This document shows positions 45,374 through 55,100 of a DNA stretch of 64,000 nt, piece by piece. The number at the start of each line of letters is the position of its first letter. The stretch's first letter is position 1. Position numbers and translations under genes: made by a program. The DNA lies in NCBI GenBank assembly GCA_005888095.1, contig VBKF01000098.1, forward strand, positions 35,281-99,280. Direction: 5' to 3'. Source of the stretch: Deltaproteobacteria bacterium. Lineage in GTDB: Bacteria; Desulfobacterota; Binatia; DP-6. The notes beneath the pieces were generated by a model. That model did not search any database, was not told where the DNA came from, and was given only the letters and a program-made list of their open reading frames with translations.

Positions 45374-46533
45374 CGGTCGCGCGGCGGCGGCCAGCCGCCC
45401 GAAAGGCAAGCCACGTCCTGGGCGCGCTGGCGGCCGACCCGGTCGAGGACGTGGCCCGACACGTCGACGGCGCGGACGTCGAGCCGGGCGGGCGTGACGC
45501 GGATGCGCAGGTAGTGGGTGACCGAGACGGCGCGCGGGAAGTTCGGGTGCGGCATGACCGGATCGAGGTTCGCGCCGCCGCCGCCGCTCACCACGTGCAG
45601 CGTGCGTGCCTCGGCCGCATAGGCGCAGGCCGGCATGGAGCGCTCGTAGAGGTGCTCGTGCCCGGCGAGCACGAGGTCGGCGCGCCCGCGCTCGAGGATC
45701 GGCTCGAGGTTGGCGCGCAGCCCGGCGACGGTGAACTTCGCGCCACCGCTGTACGGCGGCTCGTGCAGGAAGACGATACGCCACGGGCGCCCCGCGGCCG
45801 CCGCCAGATCGGCGGCGAGCCAGCCGGCCCCCGGTGCCCCGTCGCGCCCGAACTCCGGCGACGAGACCGAGACGAGATGCGCCGCGCCCCAGTCGAACCC
45901 ATAGTGCGGGCCGCCTGCGTCCTCGCCGTCGGCCGCCGGCGCGAACAGGTCGCGATAGACGCTGCGCGGCCGCAGGTCGTGGTTGCCCGGCGTCGGCATG
46001 AGCGGCACGCGGCGCAGGAGCCGCCCGTACGGCCGGAAGAACTCCGCGGCGTAGTCTCGCGCCGAGCCGCCCGGATACGCCATGTCGCCCAGGTGGACCA
46101 GGAAGGCGGGCCGTCCCGCGAGGATGCGGCGCGCGAGGGCCGCCGCCGCCCGGCTGCCGTCCCCGGTGTCGCCGACGGCGGCGAACGTGAACGGCACGGG
46201 TCCCGCCGGCGCCGTACGGAAGCGGAGCCGCCGCGGGCGGTCGCCCGAGGCGATCCCGCACCCGTAGGTGCTGGACGGCAGGAGACCCGCGAGGCGCGCG
46301 ACGCGGAGGCCGCGCGGCCCCTCGGCCGAGACGACATGCAGCGGCCCGCCGTCAGGTCCCCGGCATTCGAGCACGTCGGCTCCGCCTGTCCAGACGACGG
46401 TCGCACCCGTCGGCGTGACCCGCGTCACGTAGGTCCAGCCCACTGGCAGCCGCCGGCGGCACGCGACGCCGAGAAGCAGGACCACCGCCAACCCCGCCCG
46501 CGTGCGCCATCCCACGGGGCGCCCCCGTATCAT
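45370..46533 (-). CDS. Metallophosphoesterase lipoprotein (purple acid phosphatase type)
   Basis: A 387-residue secreted protein with a lipobox (VLLLGVAC, Cys25). A fibronectin-like N-terminal domain (TRVTPTGATVVWTGG) precedes a calcineurin-like phosphoesterase with AAVGDTGDG near residue 120, HLGDMAYPG near 147, PGNHDL near 186, LHEPPYSGG near 256 and GHEHLYER near 296. This order matches the five metal-binding motifs of purple acid phosphatases. It is coupled to the GT39-like gene downstream (GTGA overlap). The phosphate ester substrate is unknown. Confidence 0.82.
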   Translation of the reverse strand: MIRGRPVGWRTRAGLAVVLLLGVACRRRLPVGWTYVTRVTPTGATVVWTGGADVLECRGPDGGPLHVVSAEGPRGLRVARLAGLLPSSTYGCGIASGDRPRRLRFRTAPAGPVPFTFAAVGDTGDGSRAAAALARRILAGRPAFLVHLGDMAYPGGSARDYAAEFFRPYGRLLRRVPLMPTPGNHDLRPRSVYRDLFAPAADGEDAGGPHYGFDWGAAHLVSVSSPEFGRDGAPGAGWLAADLAAAAGRPWRIVFLHEPPYSGGAKFTVAGLRANLEPILERGRADLVLAGHEHLYERSMPACAYAAEARTLHVVSGGGGANLDPVMPHPNFPRAVSVTHYLRIRVTPARLDVRAVDVSGHVLDRVGRQRAQDVACLSGGWPPPRDR

Positions 46534-46569
46534 CGGCCGGCGGCCCCCGCCACCGGCGCGGGTCGGTTC

Positions 46570-47547
46570 TCAGGCGCGGACCACCCCCGACTCGGCGAAG
46601 TACCGGCGAGGGTTCTCGACCAGCATCGTCGTGATCTTCTCGGGCGAGACGCCCGCCGCCCGCAGCCGCGGGATCACCTTCTTGAAGACGTGCGTCGGCT
46701 GCCAGTCGGGCATCAGCTCGGGAGGCAGGATCGGCGGCCGGCCGCGCCAGCACCAGACGGTGTCGTGCGAGAGGACGATCTGCCTCTCGAAGTCGAGGCC
46801 GAGGAGCCCGATCAGCGCCGCGTGCCGCTCCCGATCGGGATGGAGCAGCTCGAGGCCGAAGCGGTCGAAGCCGAGGTAGGCGCCGCGATCGAGCATGGTC
46901 AGATGATAGTGCAGGTCGCTCGAGCCGTCGGAGTGGCCGACGATGATGGCCTGCGGCGCGACTCCCTCGCCGGTGAGGATGTCGAGCTGCTCGACGCCCA
47001 TGGTGCCTTCGTCGGTGTGGGTGGTGATCGGCACGCCGGTCTCCCGGTGCGCGCGCGCCGCCGCGCGCAGGACCATCTCCTCGTAGGGCGTGATCTTGTG
47101 GGCGCTGGTCGCCACCTTGATCACGCCCGCCCGGATGCCGGTCTCGCCGACCCCTTCGGTCAGCTCACGGATGAAGACGTCGGTCATCTCCTTGACGCCG
47201 TCGCCGAACTGCGCCCGGAACTTGAAATAGGCGGGCGCGCCCTGGTCTTCCTTGTAGAGGCCGGTTGCGCACACGATGCGGACGCCCGTCGCCTGGGCCA
47301 CCTCGGCCATCAGCTCGACGTCGCGGCCGAGGTCGATCGGGCACGGATCGAGGAAGGTCGCGAGGCCCAGGTCGCGGAGCTCGAGCATGCGGTCGACGCA
47401 CCGCTTGGCATGCTCGCGCCGCGCGGCGCGGTCGGCCGGAGCCTCCGCTTCCCACCCCGGCCACCCGATCATGAGATGCTCGTGCATCAGCGTCGTGCCG
47501 AGCTCGCTCGGCGCGCACGGACCCGTGACCGTCTGCACCGTCTTCAT
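46570..47547 (-). CDS. Phosphotriesterase-family amidohydrolase
   Basis: A 325-residue TIM-barrel metalloenzyme. TTLMHEHLM near residue 19 gives the two first-metal histidines, AGVIKVAT near 140 gives the bridging lysine, TTHTDEG near 175 and IVGHSDGSS near 203 give the other histidines, and VLSHDTVWCW near 260 gives the aspartate. The family includes phosphotriesterases and lactonases such as SsoPox; lactone hydrolysis is the more common natural activity. It is a single gene, divergent from the DUF218 gene across 114 bases. Confidence 0.85.
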   Translation of the reverse strand: MKTVQTVTGPCAPSELGTTLMHEHLMIGWPGWEAEAPADRAARREHAKRCVDRMLELRDLGLATFLDPCPIDLGRDVELMAEVAQATGVRIVCATGLYKEDQGAPAYFKFRAQFGDGVKEMTDVFIRELTEGVGETGIRAGVIKVATSAHKITPYEEMVLRAAARAHRETGVPITTHTDEGTMGVEQLDILTGEGVAPQAIIVGHSDGSSDLHYHLTMLDRGAYLGFDRFGLELLHPDRERHAALIGLLGLDFERQIVLSHDTVWCWRGRPPILPPELMPDWQPTHVFKKVIPRLRAAGVSPEKITTMLVENPRRYFAESGVVRA

Positions 47548-47661
47548 GGATATCCTTCGCTCGCGCTCATGCGCGCACGAGAGCGCGGTCCGGGCGCCGC
47601 AGTCAAGACGCCCTTCCGGCGGCTTGGCTGTCGCCCGGATGCATGATCATGAAGTGCAGTC

Positions 47662-48324
47662 ATGCCGGCCCGATGGTGGCGCCTGCCCCTGGTTCTCGCG
47701 CTCGCCGCGGTCTCGGCCGCGGCCGTGTCGCTCGCCGGCCGGCTGCTCGTCGTGGCCGACCCGCTCCCACCCTCCACCGACGCGATCGTCGTCCTCGCGG
47801 GGTCGATTCCGACCCGCGTCCTCGAGGCGGCCGACCTCTACCGGGCCGGGCTTGCCCCCCGCGTCGTCGTCACGCGCGAGCGCCTGGCCCGCGGCGAGAG
47901 CGTGCTGCGCGCGCGCGGAGCCCGCGTGCCCGAGTCGGACGAGATCGCGATCGCCGCGCTCGAGCAGCTCGGCGTCCCGGCCCATGCGATCGTTCGCCTG
48001 CGGCGCCGGGCGCGCAGCACGGAGAGCGAGGCGCGCACCGTCGCGCGCTGGGTCTGCAGCCATCGGCTGCGCCGGCTGGTGATCGTCACCTCCCGCCCCC
48101 ACAGCCGCCGCGCCCGCCTGATCTACCGCCGCGCGCTCGGTGACGCGGTCGCCGTCGCGGTGCGACCGTCGCGCTACGACGTCTTCGCCACCGCCCGCTG
48201 GTGGCACATCCCACGCGACGCCAAGATCGTCCTCTACGAGTACGAGCGGCTGATACACTTCTGGCTCCGCGAGCGGTGGACCATCCCGCCATGCGGCGGG
48301 CTGCGCGGCCACCCGGGGAGCTAG
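47662..48324 (+). CDS. DUF218 (YdcF/ElyC-SanA) family protein
   Basis: A 220-residue protein with one N-terminal transmembrane segment, then the DUF218 fold: DAIVVLAGSIPTRVLEAADL near residue 40, STESEARTVARWV near 118 and VIVTSRPHSRRARLIYRRAL near 140. SanA/ElyC proteins act in envelope and peptidoglycan metabolism. The last codons (GGGAGC-TAG) run into the inverted-repeat element at 48320-48630, which provides the stop codon. Confidence 0.85.
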   Translation: MPARWWRLPLVLALAAVSAAAVSLAGRLLVVADPLPPSTDAIVVLAGSIPTRVLEAADLYRAGLAPRVVVTRERLARGESVLRARGARVPESDEIAIAALEQLGVPAHAIVRLRRRARSTESEARTVARWVCSHRLRRLVIVTSRPHSRRARLIYRRALGDAVAVAVRPSRYDVFATARWWHIPRDAKIVLYEYERLIHFWLRERWTIPPCGGLRGHPGS

Positions 48325-48630
48325 GAGCGCGACCCAAGACATCTTGGGTCGCGAACCGGACGCGAGGGTGTTCCGTCGGGATCACGCCCGACTGTCCTGC
48401 CGCGGCTGGCGAAGCCAGCGCGGCAGACGAACACGCGCGTTTCCACGGCCGCCGCAGACCGGCCCAATCGCCAACCGGTACGCATGAGCGCCGCGAGACC
48501 TCTGGAACGGCGCGTGTCCCTTCTGCCGCGCTGGCTTCGCCAGCCGCGGCACGGCGGTCGCGCGTGCCGCGAGCGCCACATGCTCGCGTCCGTGCCCGCG
48601 ACCCAAGAAGTCTTGGGTCGCGCTCCTAGC
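48320..48630. mobile_element. 311-bp palindrome-ended inverted-repeat element, copy 2
   Basis: Same structure as 33528-33839: ends GCTAGGAGCGCGACC and GGTCGCGCTCCTAGC, each containing a palindrome of the CAAGACATCTTGGG type (the right one has a single change), and the nested pair CCGCGGCTGGCGAAGCC and its reverse complement. The centre has diverged more than the ends. It lies between the convergent DUF218 and glutaredoxin genes and provides the DUF218 TAG stop. I see no clear target-site duplication. Confidence 0.85.
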
Positions 48631-48678
48631 CGCTGAGCGTATCGCGGGCGGCGCCGCCGCAGCCGCCCGACGCCACGA

Positions 48679-49002
48679 TCAGGCCGCTTCGACCGCCGCC
48701 CGGATGAGCGGCGCGAGCTCGCCGCGGCCGTGCATCTCGCGCACGATGTCGCAGCCGCCGACGAACTTGCCGCTCACGTAGAGCTGCGGGATGGTCGGCC
48801 AGCTCGAGTGCACCTTGATCGCCTCGCGCTTCTCGGGCTCCGCGAGCACGTCGACGGCCTTGAACGGGACTCCGATCTCGCGCAGGACCTTCACCGTGGC
48901 GGCCGAGAAGCCGCACATCGGGAAGCTCGGGGTCCCCTTCATGTAGAGGACCACCTTGTTCTCCCGGATCTCGCGCTGGATCTCGTCGAGCACGTCGGCC
49001 AT
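48679..49002 (-). CDS. grxD: Monothiol glutaredoxin 4 (CGFS type)
   Basis: A 107-residue protein with KGTPSFPMCGFSAATV near residues 23-38 (active-site CGFS) and WPTIPQLYVSGKFVGGCDI near 67-85, the glutathione and Fe-S binding part. It is full length. CGFS glutaredoxins deliver and store 2Fe-2S clusters and bind BolA proteins. The bolA gene is 12 bases upstream on the same strand, the usual partnership. Confidence 0.95.
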   Translation of the reverse strand: MADVLDEIQREIRENKVVLYMKGTPSFPMCGFSAATVKVLREIGVPFKAVDVLAEPEKREAIKVHSSWPTIPQLYVSGKFVGGCDIVREMHGRGELAPLIRAAVEAA

Positions 49003-49014
49003 CGTCGTCTCTCC

Positions 49015-49239
49015 TTATGACACAGAGGTGCGGAGCGACAGCGCGTGGATCTCCTGCATCAACGTCCCGAGCGCCCCGTACACGAGCTGGTGCTGCTCCA
49101 CGAGCCCCTTGCCGGCGAACCCCGGCGCCGCCACCTGGACCTCGAAGTGGTCGCCCGCGCCGGTGGTGTCGGCCACTTCCACCCGGGCGCCCGGCAGCGC
49201 CGTCTCGATACGGCGCCGGATATCGTCGGGGCTCACCAT
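49015..49239 (-). CDS. BolA family protein
   Basis: A 74-residue BolA-fold protein. GDHFEVQVAAPGFAGKGLVEQHQLVYG near residues 29-55 contains the conserved Phe and the helix-turn-helix region with the invariant histidine. It pairs with the glutaredoxin-4 gene to form a [2Fe-2S] BolA-Grx4 complex for cluster delivery or iron sensing. Its ATG at 49239 lies 58 bases downstream of the end of the SPFH protein gene. Confidence 0.9.
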   Translation of the reverse strand: MVSPDDIRRRIETALPGARVEVADTTGAGDHFEVQVAAPGFAGKGLVEQHQLVYGALGTLMQEIHALSLRTSVS

Positions 49240-49297
49240 GCTGTCCCTTCAGGTAATAAACGTCCGGTGCAGGTGGAGCAAGCGCTTGCCTGGTCGC

Positions 49298-50221
49298 TCA
49301 GCGGCCGGTGGCGGCCGGATGGCTGTCGGGGCCGAGGTCCTTCAGGTTGAGGAACGGGATCGCCCCGCCGCCGGTGAACTGCGGCAGGGTGCCGTTCCAG
49401 CGCTCGATCGCCTTGTTCTGGATGAGCAGCGGCGAGAGCGTCTGCTGGAGCAGGTTGTTCGCCTCGGCCTGCGCCTTGGCCTTGACCAGGGTCGACTGCG
49501 CCTCCCCTTCCGCCTCGGCCACCTTCGCCTTGGCGAGCGTCTGCTGGCGCTGGAGCTCGTAGTCCGCCTGCTGCGCCTGCTGCTGGGCCGCCATCTTCTG
49601 CTGGAGCTGCTTCTCGATCACGTCCGGGAGATGGCTCGCGCCGAGGTTCACCTTGTCGACCACGAAGCCCATCTTGTTCATCTCGTGCTGGAGGTCGTCC
49701 TGGATGCGCGTCTGGAGCTGCCCGCGCTGGTTGGAGATCAGGTCGGTGAGCGACACCTGCCCGGCGGCGTTCTGCGACACGGTGATGATCGTCCGCCGGA
49801 TGAAGGTCGACTCGATGTCGCTGATGTCGGCGCCGCGGAACGAGCGGAAGACGTCGGCCGCCTTCTCCTGGCTGGTGTTGTACGTCACCGAGATGTCCTG
49901 GCGGATGTGCTGGCCTTCCTTGGTCGGGAGGTCGATCGAGTCGTCGCCGCGCATCGAGCCCTCGGCCCCGCGCTGCACCATGGTGTAGGTGCGCAGCGCC
50001 ACCGGATACGACTGCACCTGCGTCACCCACGGCACGCGCCAGGCCACGCCCTGCCCGACCGTCTTGAGGGCTCCCGACCAGCGGTTGAAGACGACGCCCA
50101 CGTTGCCGGGCTGGATGATGGTGAACGAGCCGTAGATGCCGGCCACGAGGAAGAGGATGAGCCCCAGCACCACCCCGCTGGCGAGCATGGCCGGTGCATT
50201 CGTCCGGGGGTCAGTGGTCAT
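49298..50221 (-). CDS. Prohibitin/SPFH-domain membrane protein (HflK/HflC-like)
   Basis: A 307-residue protein with one N-terminal transmembrane helix (residues 12-32), an SPFH domain (FTIIQPGNVGVVFNRWSG near 33-50, TKEGQHIRQDISVTYN near 98-113) and a C-terminal coiled coil rich in Ala/Gln (residues ~220-270). SPFH proteins build large ring assemblies on membranes and regulate the FtsH protease. Start ATG 50221 has a GGGAGG site; upstream methionines would extend into the preceding gene. It is overlapped by a 63-residue membrane protein gene. Confidence 0.85.
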   Translation of the reverse strand: MTTDPRTNAPAMLASGVVLGLILFLVAGIYGSFTIIQPGNVGVVFNRWSGALKTVGQGVAWRVPWVTQVQSYPVALRTYTMVQRGAEGSMRGDDSIDLPTKEGQHIRQDISVTYNTSQEKAADVFRSFRGADISDIESTFIRRTIITVSQNAAGQVSLTDLISNQRGQLQTRIQDDLQHEMNKMGFVVDKVNLGASHLPDVIEKQLQQKMAAQQQAQQADYELQRQQTLAKAKVAEAEGEAQSTLVKAKAQAEANNLLQQTLSPLLIQNKAIERWNGTLPQFTGGGAIPFLNLKDLGPDSHPAATGR

Positions 50222-50402
50222 GACGATCCTCCCGCGAGAAGGTTCCATCGCGCCGCCGGCCGAGCACGACGACACGCCCGACCACGCGTCCGTGGCCGAG
50301 GCGGCGGGCCAGCCAGCGTTCGAGTCGCCGCCTAAGCGGTCCGGCGAGCCAGAAGAGCACGGCCACGACCGCGGCCAGGACCAGCGCCTCGGCGGCACCC
50401 AT
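50211..50402 (-). CDS. Small membrane protein upstream of the SPFH gene, hypothetical
   Basis: A 63-residue frame: one hydrophobic helix (EALVLAAVVAVLFWLAGPL) followed by a strongly basic tail (RRRLERWLARRL). It overlaps the SPFH protein gene by 11 bases, so the two are probably translated together. It resembles small membrane partners often found beside SPFH genes, but I recognise no family. Support is the coupling and the sensible topology. Confidence 0.5.
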   Translation of the reverse strand: MGAAEALVLAAVVAVLFWLAGPLRRRLERWLARRLGHGRVVGRVVVLGRRRDGTFSREDRHDH

Positions 50403-50491
50403 CCGGCGGGCTTATACCCCCTGCCCGAGGCGGAACCAACCGTGCATGCAGCGTGCACGCACGGGCGCTGCGCGCGCGCCTGCCTCGACGC

Positions 50492-50863
50492 TCAGGAGCA
50501 GGAGAGGCTGGGACTCGACGAGCTCGACCAGGTGCAGCTACGGCTTGCGGACGGGTGGGTCGTCTGCACGGAGAAGTCGGCGCCGGCAGCGGTGGCTGTG
50601 CAAGAGACACCGTCGGAGACGCTCATCCCCGGCAGCGCAGCACAGGGACCCGAGTAGTACGCCGTGTTGTCGTCGAAGTAGGCCTCTTCGGCAGCCGCCG
50701 CGTTCCGTGCGTCCTGCATCACCCGGGCATCGAACGCCTTCCCCTGGCGGCTCAGGAACTGCGGGATCGCGATGGCAGCGAGCACGCCGATGATCGCGAT
50801 GACGACCAGGAGCTCGATCAGCGTGAATCCGCCCCGCCGACTGCGTGCCGGGAGTGTCCGCAT
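50492..50863 (-). CDS. Type IV pilin-like protein (prepilin)
   Basis: A 123-residue prepilin. The leader MRTLPARSRRGG is followed by FTLIELLVVIAIIGVLAAIA: cleavage after GG leaves N-terminal Phe, with Glu at position 5. The C-terminal half is short and serine-rich with a few cysteines (PCAALPG, VSCTAT, SRSCTW). No pilus assembly, prepilin peptidase or secretin genes are in the window. It may be a minor pilin or a pseudopilin; its distinct short C-terminus fits a minor role. Confidence 0.85.
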   Translation of the reverse strand: MRTLPARSRRGGFTLIELLVVIAIIGVLAAIAIPQFLSRQGKAFDARVMQDARNAAAAEEAYFDDNTAYYSGPCAALPGMSVSDGVSCTATAAGADFSVQTTHPSASRSCTWSSSSSPSLSCS

Positions 50864-51216
50864 GAGGGTGCCAAGCAGCAAGCCAGGTGCCACCACCGAG
50901 CCGAGCGGGAAAGCCGTCGCGCCCATGAGTCTCGGGCGACGCGCCTGCGTCACCCGCGTCAGCCGCTTGTCACCCGAGCGAGCTCGGGGGAACCGCACTT
51001 TCCACACCGTTGTTTGACGGGCCAGCGCCTTCGTACTAACGCGAGCGCGTGCCGGTTCGACGGTCCGACGATCCCGCAGCGGCGCGCGATTCCCGCACTG
51101 GCGCGATCTACAGCAGACCGCATGGCATCGCCGCCAGCTCAGCGTCCCCGGGGGTGTTGCCCGACCCTGCACGCCTACAGCCGCGGGCACAGGGGTTGCT
51201 GGGTTGGCGCCCCGGC
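50864..51216. other. Divergent intergenic region between pilin and beta-helix genes
   Basis: This 353-base region separates the minus-strand pilin from the plus-strand beta-helix protein gene. I see no coding frame with a good ribosome site. A TTGACG at about 51014 lacks a well-spaced -10 box, so I do not call a promoter. A weak CCCGAGCGAGCTCGGG-type inverted repeat lies near 50973. Confidence 0.5.
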
Positions 51217-52128
51217 ATGCGGCTCCCGGCCGTCGTTGCGCTCTCGTGTCTGCTCCTCGCCCGCGTGGCCCCGGCGGGCTCGCGGCGCTGCGGCGACGAC
51301 GTCGACGGGCACGCCACCGCGGTGCCCTGCGATTGCGGGGACGTGCTGGTCAGCGGCCGCACCCTCGGCGACGCGGACCCGATCACGCAGCACGCCTGCG
51401 ACGGCGATGGCCTGCTCGTCCTGCTGCCCGCGGGCACGGCGGGCGCCGTCCTGGATCTCGGCAACCACGTCCTCGCCGGCGATCACCAGGGCGTCGGCCT
51501 GCGGGTGGTGAGCGGCGGCGACGGCGGGCTGACGCTCAAGGGCCCGGGGGCCGTGCGCGCCTTCCGGATCGGCATCGACGCGCCCGCCGGTGCGCTCGGA
51601 CGGGTCGCGGACGTCATCGCCGCGGACAACGATGCCGACGGGTTCAACGTCGCCGGCACGGGATTCACGATCACGAGCTGCGAGGCGACGCACAATGGCC
51701 GCGACGGCTTCGCGCTCCGCGGCCTGCGCTACCGGGTCGAGGGCAACCGGGCGACGGAGAACGGCCGCTACGGCTTCTCGCTGGCCGGCCGCGACGCGGC
51801 GCTGGGCGACGCGCTCGGCAACGAGGCGACGGGCAATCACCGCGACGGGCTCGTCGTACGGGGACGGGACCACGACGTGGCGCACCCGGTCGCCACCGCC
51901 AACGGCGCCGGCGGCATCCGGGCCCGGCTCGCCGGCGGCCGGGTCCGCGGCGCCGTCGCGATCGGCAACCGCGGCGCCGGCGTGCACGCCACGGCGCACG
52001 ACGTCACGATCTCGGCCAGCGAGGCCCACGACAACGGCCGCGGGGGCATCGACGTCCGGGGCTCCCGCGTGCGCGACGGCGGCGGCAACCGGGCGCCGCG
52101 GTGCCGGGTTGGAGCGCTCTGTCGATGA
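51217..52128 (+). CDS. Secreted parallel beta-helix repeat protein
   Basis: A 303-residue protein. A signal peptide (RLPAVVALSCLLLARVAPAG) is followed by repeats of about 22-24 residues (DNDADGFNVAGTGFTITSC, HNGRDGFALRGLRYRVEGN, ENGRYGFSLAGRDAALGDA, GNHRDGLVVRGRDHDVAHP), the rung pattern of pectate-lyase-like PbH1 domains. No catalytic residues can be assigned. The frame is open further upstream, but the signal peptide starts at ATG 51217. It overlaps the start of the large cysteine-rich gene (ATGA). Confidence 0.75.
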   Translation: MRLPAVVALSCLLLARVAPAGSRRCGDDVDGHATAVPCDCGDVLVSGRTLGDADPITQHACDGDGLLVLLPAGTAGAVLDLGNHVLAGDHQGVGLRVVSGGDGGLTLKGPGAVRAFRIGIDAPAGALGRVADVIAADNDADGFNVAGTGFTITSCEATHNGRDGFALRGLRYRVEGNRATENGRYGFSLAGRDAALGDALGNEATGNHRDGLVVRGRDHDVAHPVATANGAGGIRARLAGGRVRGAVAIGNRGAGVHATAHDVTISASEAHDNGRGGIDVRGSRVRDGGGNRAPRCRVGALCR

Positions 52129-55100
52129 GCGGCCGCCTGCGGGGAGCGGTGCTGGCGACCGTCGCGCTCCTGCTGACGAGCGCGCCGCGCCCGGCGCGCG
52201 CCGCGTGCAGCGCGGCGGGTGGGTGCCCGAAGCTCGTCTCGACGTGCTGCGGCGCCACGAGCTGCACCCTCGACGGCACGATCACCGTGACCGACACCGC
52301 GTGCGCGCTCGACTTCGGCAGCCGAGACGTCACGCTCAGCGGCGCGCTCGATGCCGGCGCGCACGTGGTCACGATCACGGCGGGGAGCCTGCACATCACG
52401 GGCCGGCTGAGCGCCACCGGGAGCCAGGGGATCATCCGGGTGCAGGCGCCGCCCGGCGGCACCCTCGGTCGCGTGGGCGTGCCGGGCCTGAGCCTCACCG
52501 ACCGCGGACGGATCGACCTGTCCGGGACCAACGGCGCGACGCTGATCGTCGTCGCCGATGGAGCGGTCGAGCTCAGCGGCGCTCAGGGGAGCCTGGTCAA
52601 GGCCGACGCGACGGATGCCGGGGGCGCCGGCGGGACCATCGACCTCACGTCGCGGGGCGAGTCGGTCACCATCGGGATGCCCCTGTCGCTCGCAGGCGGC
52701 GACGGGGGCCTCGGCGGCACGCTTCGGCTCTCCGCCGCGACGGACCTGACGTTCACCCCCTCGGCCACCTCGGTATCCGTCGCCGCCGGCTTCGAGGCGG
52801 GCAACCTGGAGCTCGACGGCGGGCGGACGGTCGCCTTGCAGCTCGGCTCGAAGCTCGTGGCCACGGGGCTCCCGCTTTCCGGGGGCAGTGGCGGCTCCAT
52901 CGACATCGCCGGGGGCACGATCGACGCGGAGGGGGTGCTCGATGTGACGGGCGGGACGGGCGGGACGGGCGGCATCGGCGGCGACGGCGGCTTCATCACC
53001 ATCGAGGCGCGCCACGGTCCGCTGACCATCATGCGGCCCCCGCGCGCCGGTCTCGGCATCCAGCTGGACGGCGCCCCCGGCGGGGACAGCGGCGAGGTCG
53101 ACCTCACCACCGACTCTCCCGTCTCGGGCACCCTGACCGTCGCGGCCCCGGTGAGCGCCCGGGGCGGCATCACCAGCAACGCGGGCTCCGGCGGCACCGT
53201 GAGCCTCGACGCCGCCTCGACGCTGCGGGTGGACGCCAGCCTCGACGTGAGCGCGCTCACGGGCGACGCCGGCGAGATCGACCTCAACCCGAATGACGAG
53301 AACGTCGACGTCGTCGTGAACGCCAAGCTCGACGGCAGCTCCGCCAGCACCGGCGGCGTGCTCAGCATCGGCAGCAGCCACGACATCGAGTTCACGGCGA
53401 ACTCGAGCGTCAAGATGAACGCCGTCGGCAGCGTCGAGGGGAGCGGCGGCCCCGGCGGCGAAGTCACGCTCACGGCGCGTCGGGACATCCGGTTCGACGC
53501 CGACCCCGCCGGGCTCATGATCGACACGTCGGGGAGCGGCGCCCTCCCCGGCGGCATCATCACCGCGATTGCCGGCAGCAATTTGTCACTCGGGAAGGGC
53601 GTCGCGCTGAACGCCAACGGCGGCGTCCAGACGGGAGCCTGCGGCGGCACCGTGACGTTGAAGGCGGGCGCCAACGACCTCGGCGACCCCGACCGGCCGG
53701 GTGACATCACCGTCGACGGCCAGGTGAGCGCCGGGGGAAACGACTGCAGCACACCGCGGACGGTCGCTTGCGACGACAGTCATGAGGGGGGCTGCTCGAT
53801 CATCCTCGAGGGCTGTCAGGTGACGATCACGGGAGCGGTCGACAGCACGGATCTCGGCGTTCCCAGCGCCAACCTCGTGATCGGGCGCAAGGCGATCACC
53901 GTCAGCGGAACCCTGCGGGCGACGGGCGGAAGCAACGCAGCTTACTCCAGCACGTCGCCCCAGACCGCAGGTGCGCGGATCATCAATCCAGCCCTCGGGC
54001 CGTGCCGAATGTGTACGGCGGGGCTCATCGGCACGAGCTGCACGCGCGATGCGGACTGCGACCCCGCCGGCGGCGCCGGCAACGGCCGGTGCATGACGAC
54101 CGGCTGCGTGCGCCCGCCCTGCACGGGTCGCGACCCCACGACGCGCGTGCTCGTGCCGGAGGGCTGCCTCGTGCCCTGCCCACTGTGCGGCAACGGGGCC
54201 CCGCCGGAGTTTCCCGAAGAATGCGACGACGGCAACACCGCCGACTGCGACGGCTGCGACCCCCATTGCCGTCTACCCGCTCGCCCGACCTGCGAGGACG
54301 GCAACTCCTGCACGTCGGACACCTGCGACCGCGTGTACGGGTGCCTGAACGACCCGGTGCCCGAGGGGACCACGTGCGACGACGGCAACCTCTGCACGAC
54401 GGGGGATACCTGTCGGAGCGGCGCGTGTCAGGGCGGCGGCGCGACCCAGTGCGACGACCTGAACGTGTGCAGCGCGGATTCGTGCGTGCCGGCCACCGGT
54501 TGCACGCACGACGCCATCTCCTGCGACGACCACAACCCCTGCACCCTCGGGCCCGACACCTGCGATGCGAGTCGGGGCTGCCAGCACGGCACGCTGAAGG
54601 ACTGCGGCCTGGGGAAGGTGTGCGACCCGACGACGCCGAACGGCGATTGCGTGCAGAAGCCGTGCAGCCCGAACGGCCCCAATCCGGCGTGCGACGACGG
54701 GAACCCGTGCACCGCCGACGTGTGCGAGGGCGGTCTCTGCCAGAGCACGCCGCTCGACGGCAGCGCCTGCGACGACACCACGCTCTGCAACGGCCGGGAG
54801 ACCTGCCGGGGCGGCGTCTGCGTGTCCGGCCCGCCCTTGCCCGCCGACTGCGACGACCAGGACCCGTGCACCGTCGACAGCGCGTGCGATGCGACGACGG
54901 GCTGCACCGGTCACAACGATCCCATCGCGGGGTGCGTGAGATGCAACCCCGGAGACACGTGCGACGACGCGAACCCGTGCACGACCGACACGTGCCTGCC
55001 GGAAGGCATCTGCGCGCACGAGAACAAGGCCGACTGCTGCACCGTCGATCAGGACTGCGCCGACAAGGACTGCATGCAGAAGAGCTGCAACCGACAGATC

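Noticed and set aside
48631..48678. 16-codon frame ending at the element's TAG, downstream of the glutaredoxin gene
   Set aside because: No ribosome site or recognisable motif (ends GGCGGAARDTLSG); it is most likely a chance frame in the short gap.
50973..51040. Promoter for the beta-helix gene (TTGACG near 51014)
   Set aside because: The only -10-like TACTAA is 14 bases away, too close for a sigma-70 promoter.
52141..55000. Long high-GC frames on the opposite strand of the giant cysteine-rich gene
   Set aside because: Low-complexity, Arg/Ala-rich translations without motifs; frame shadows of the real gene.
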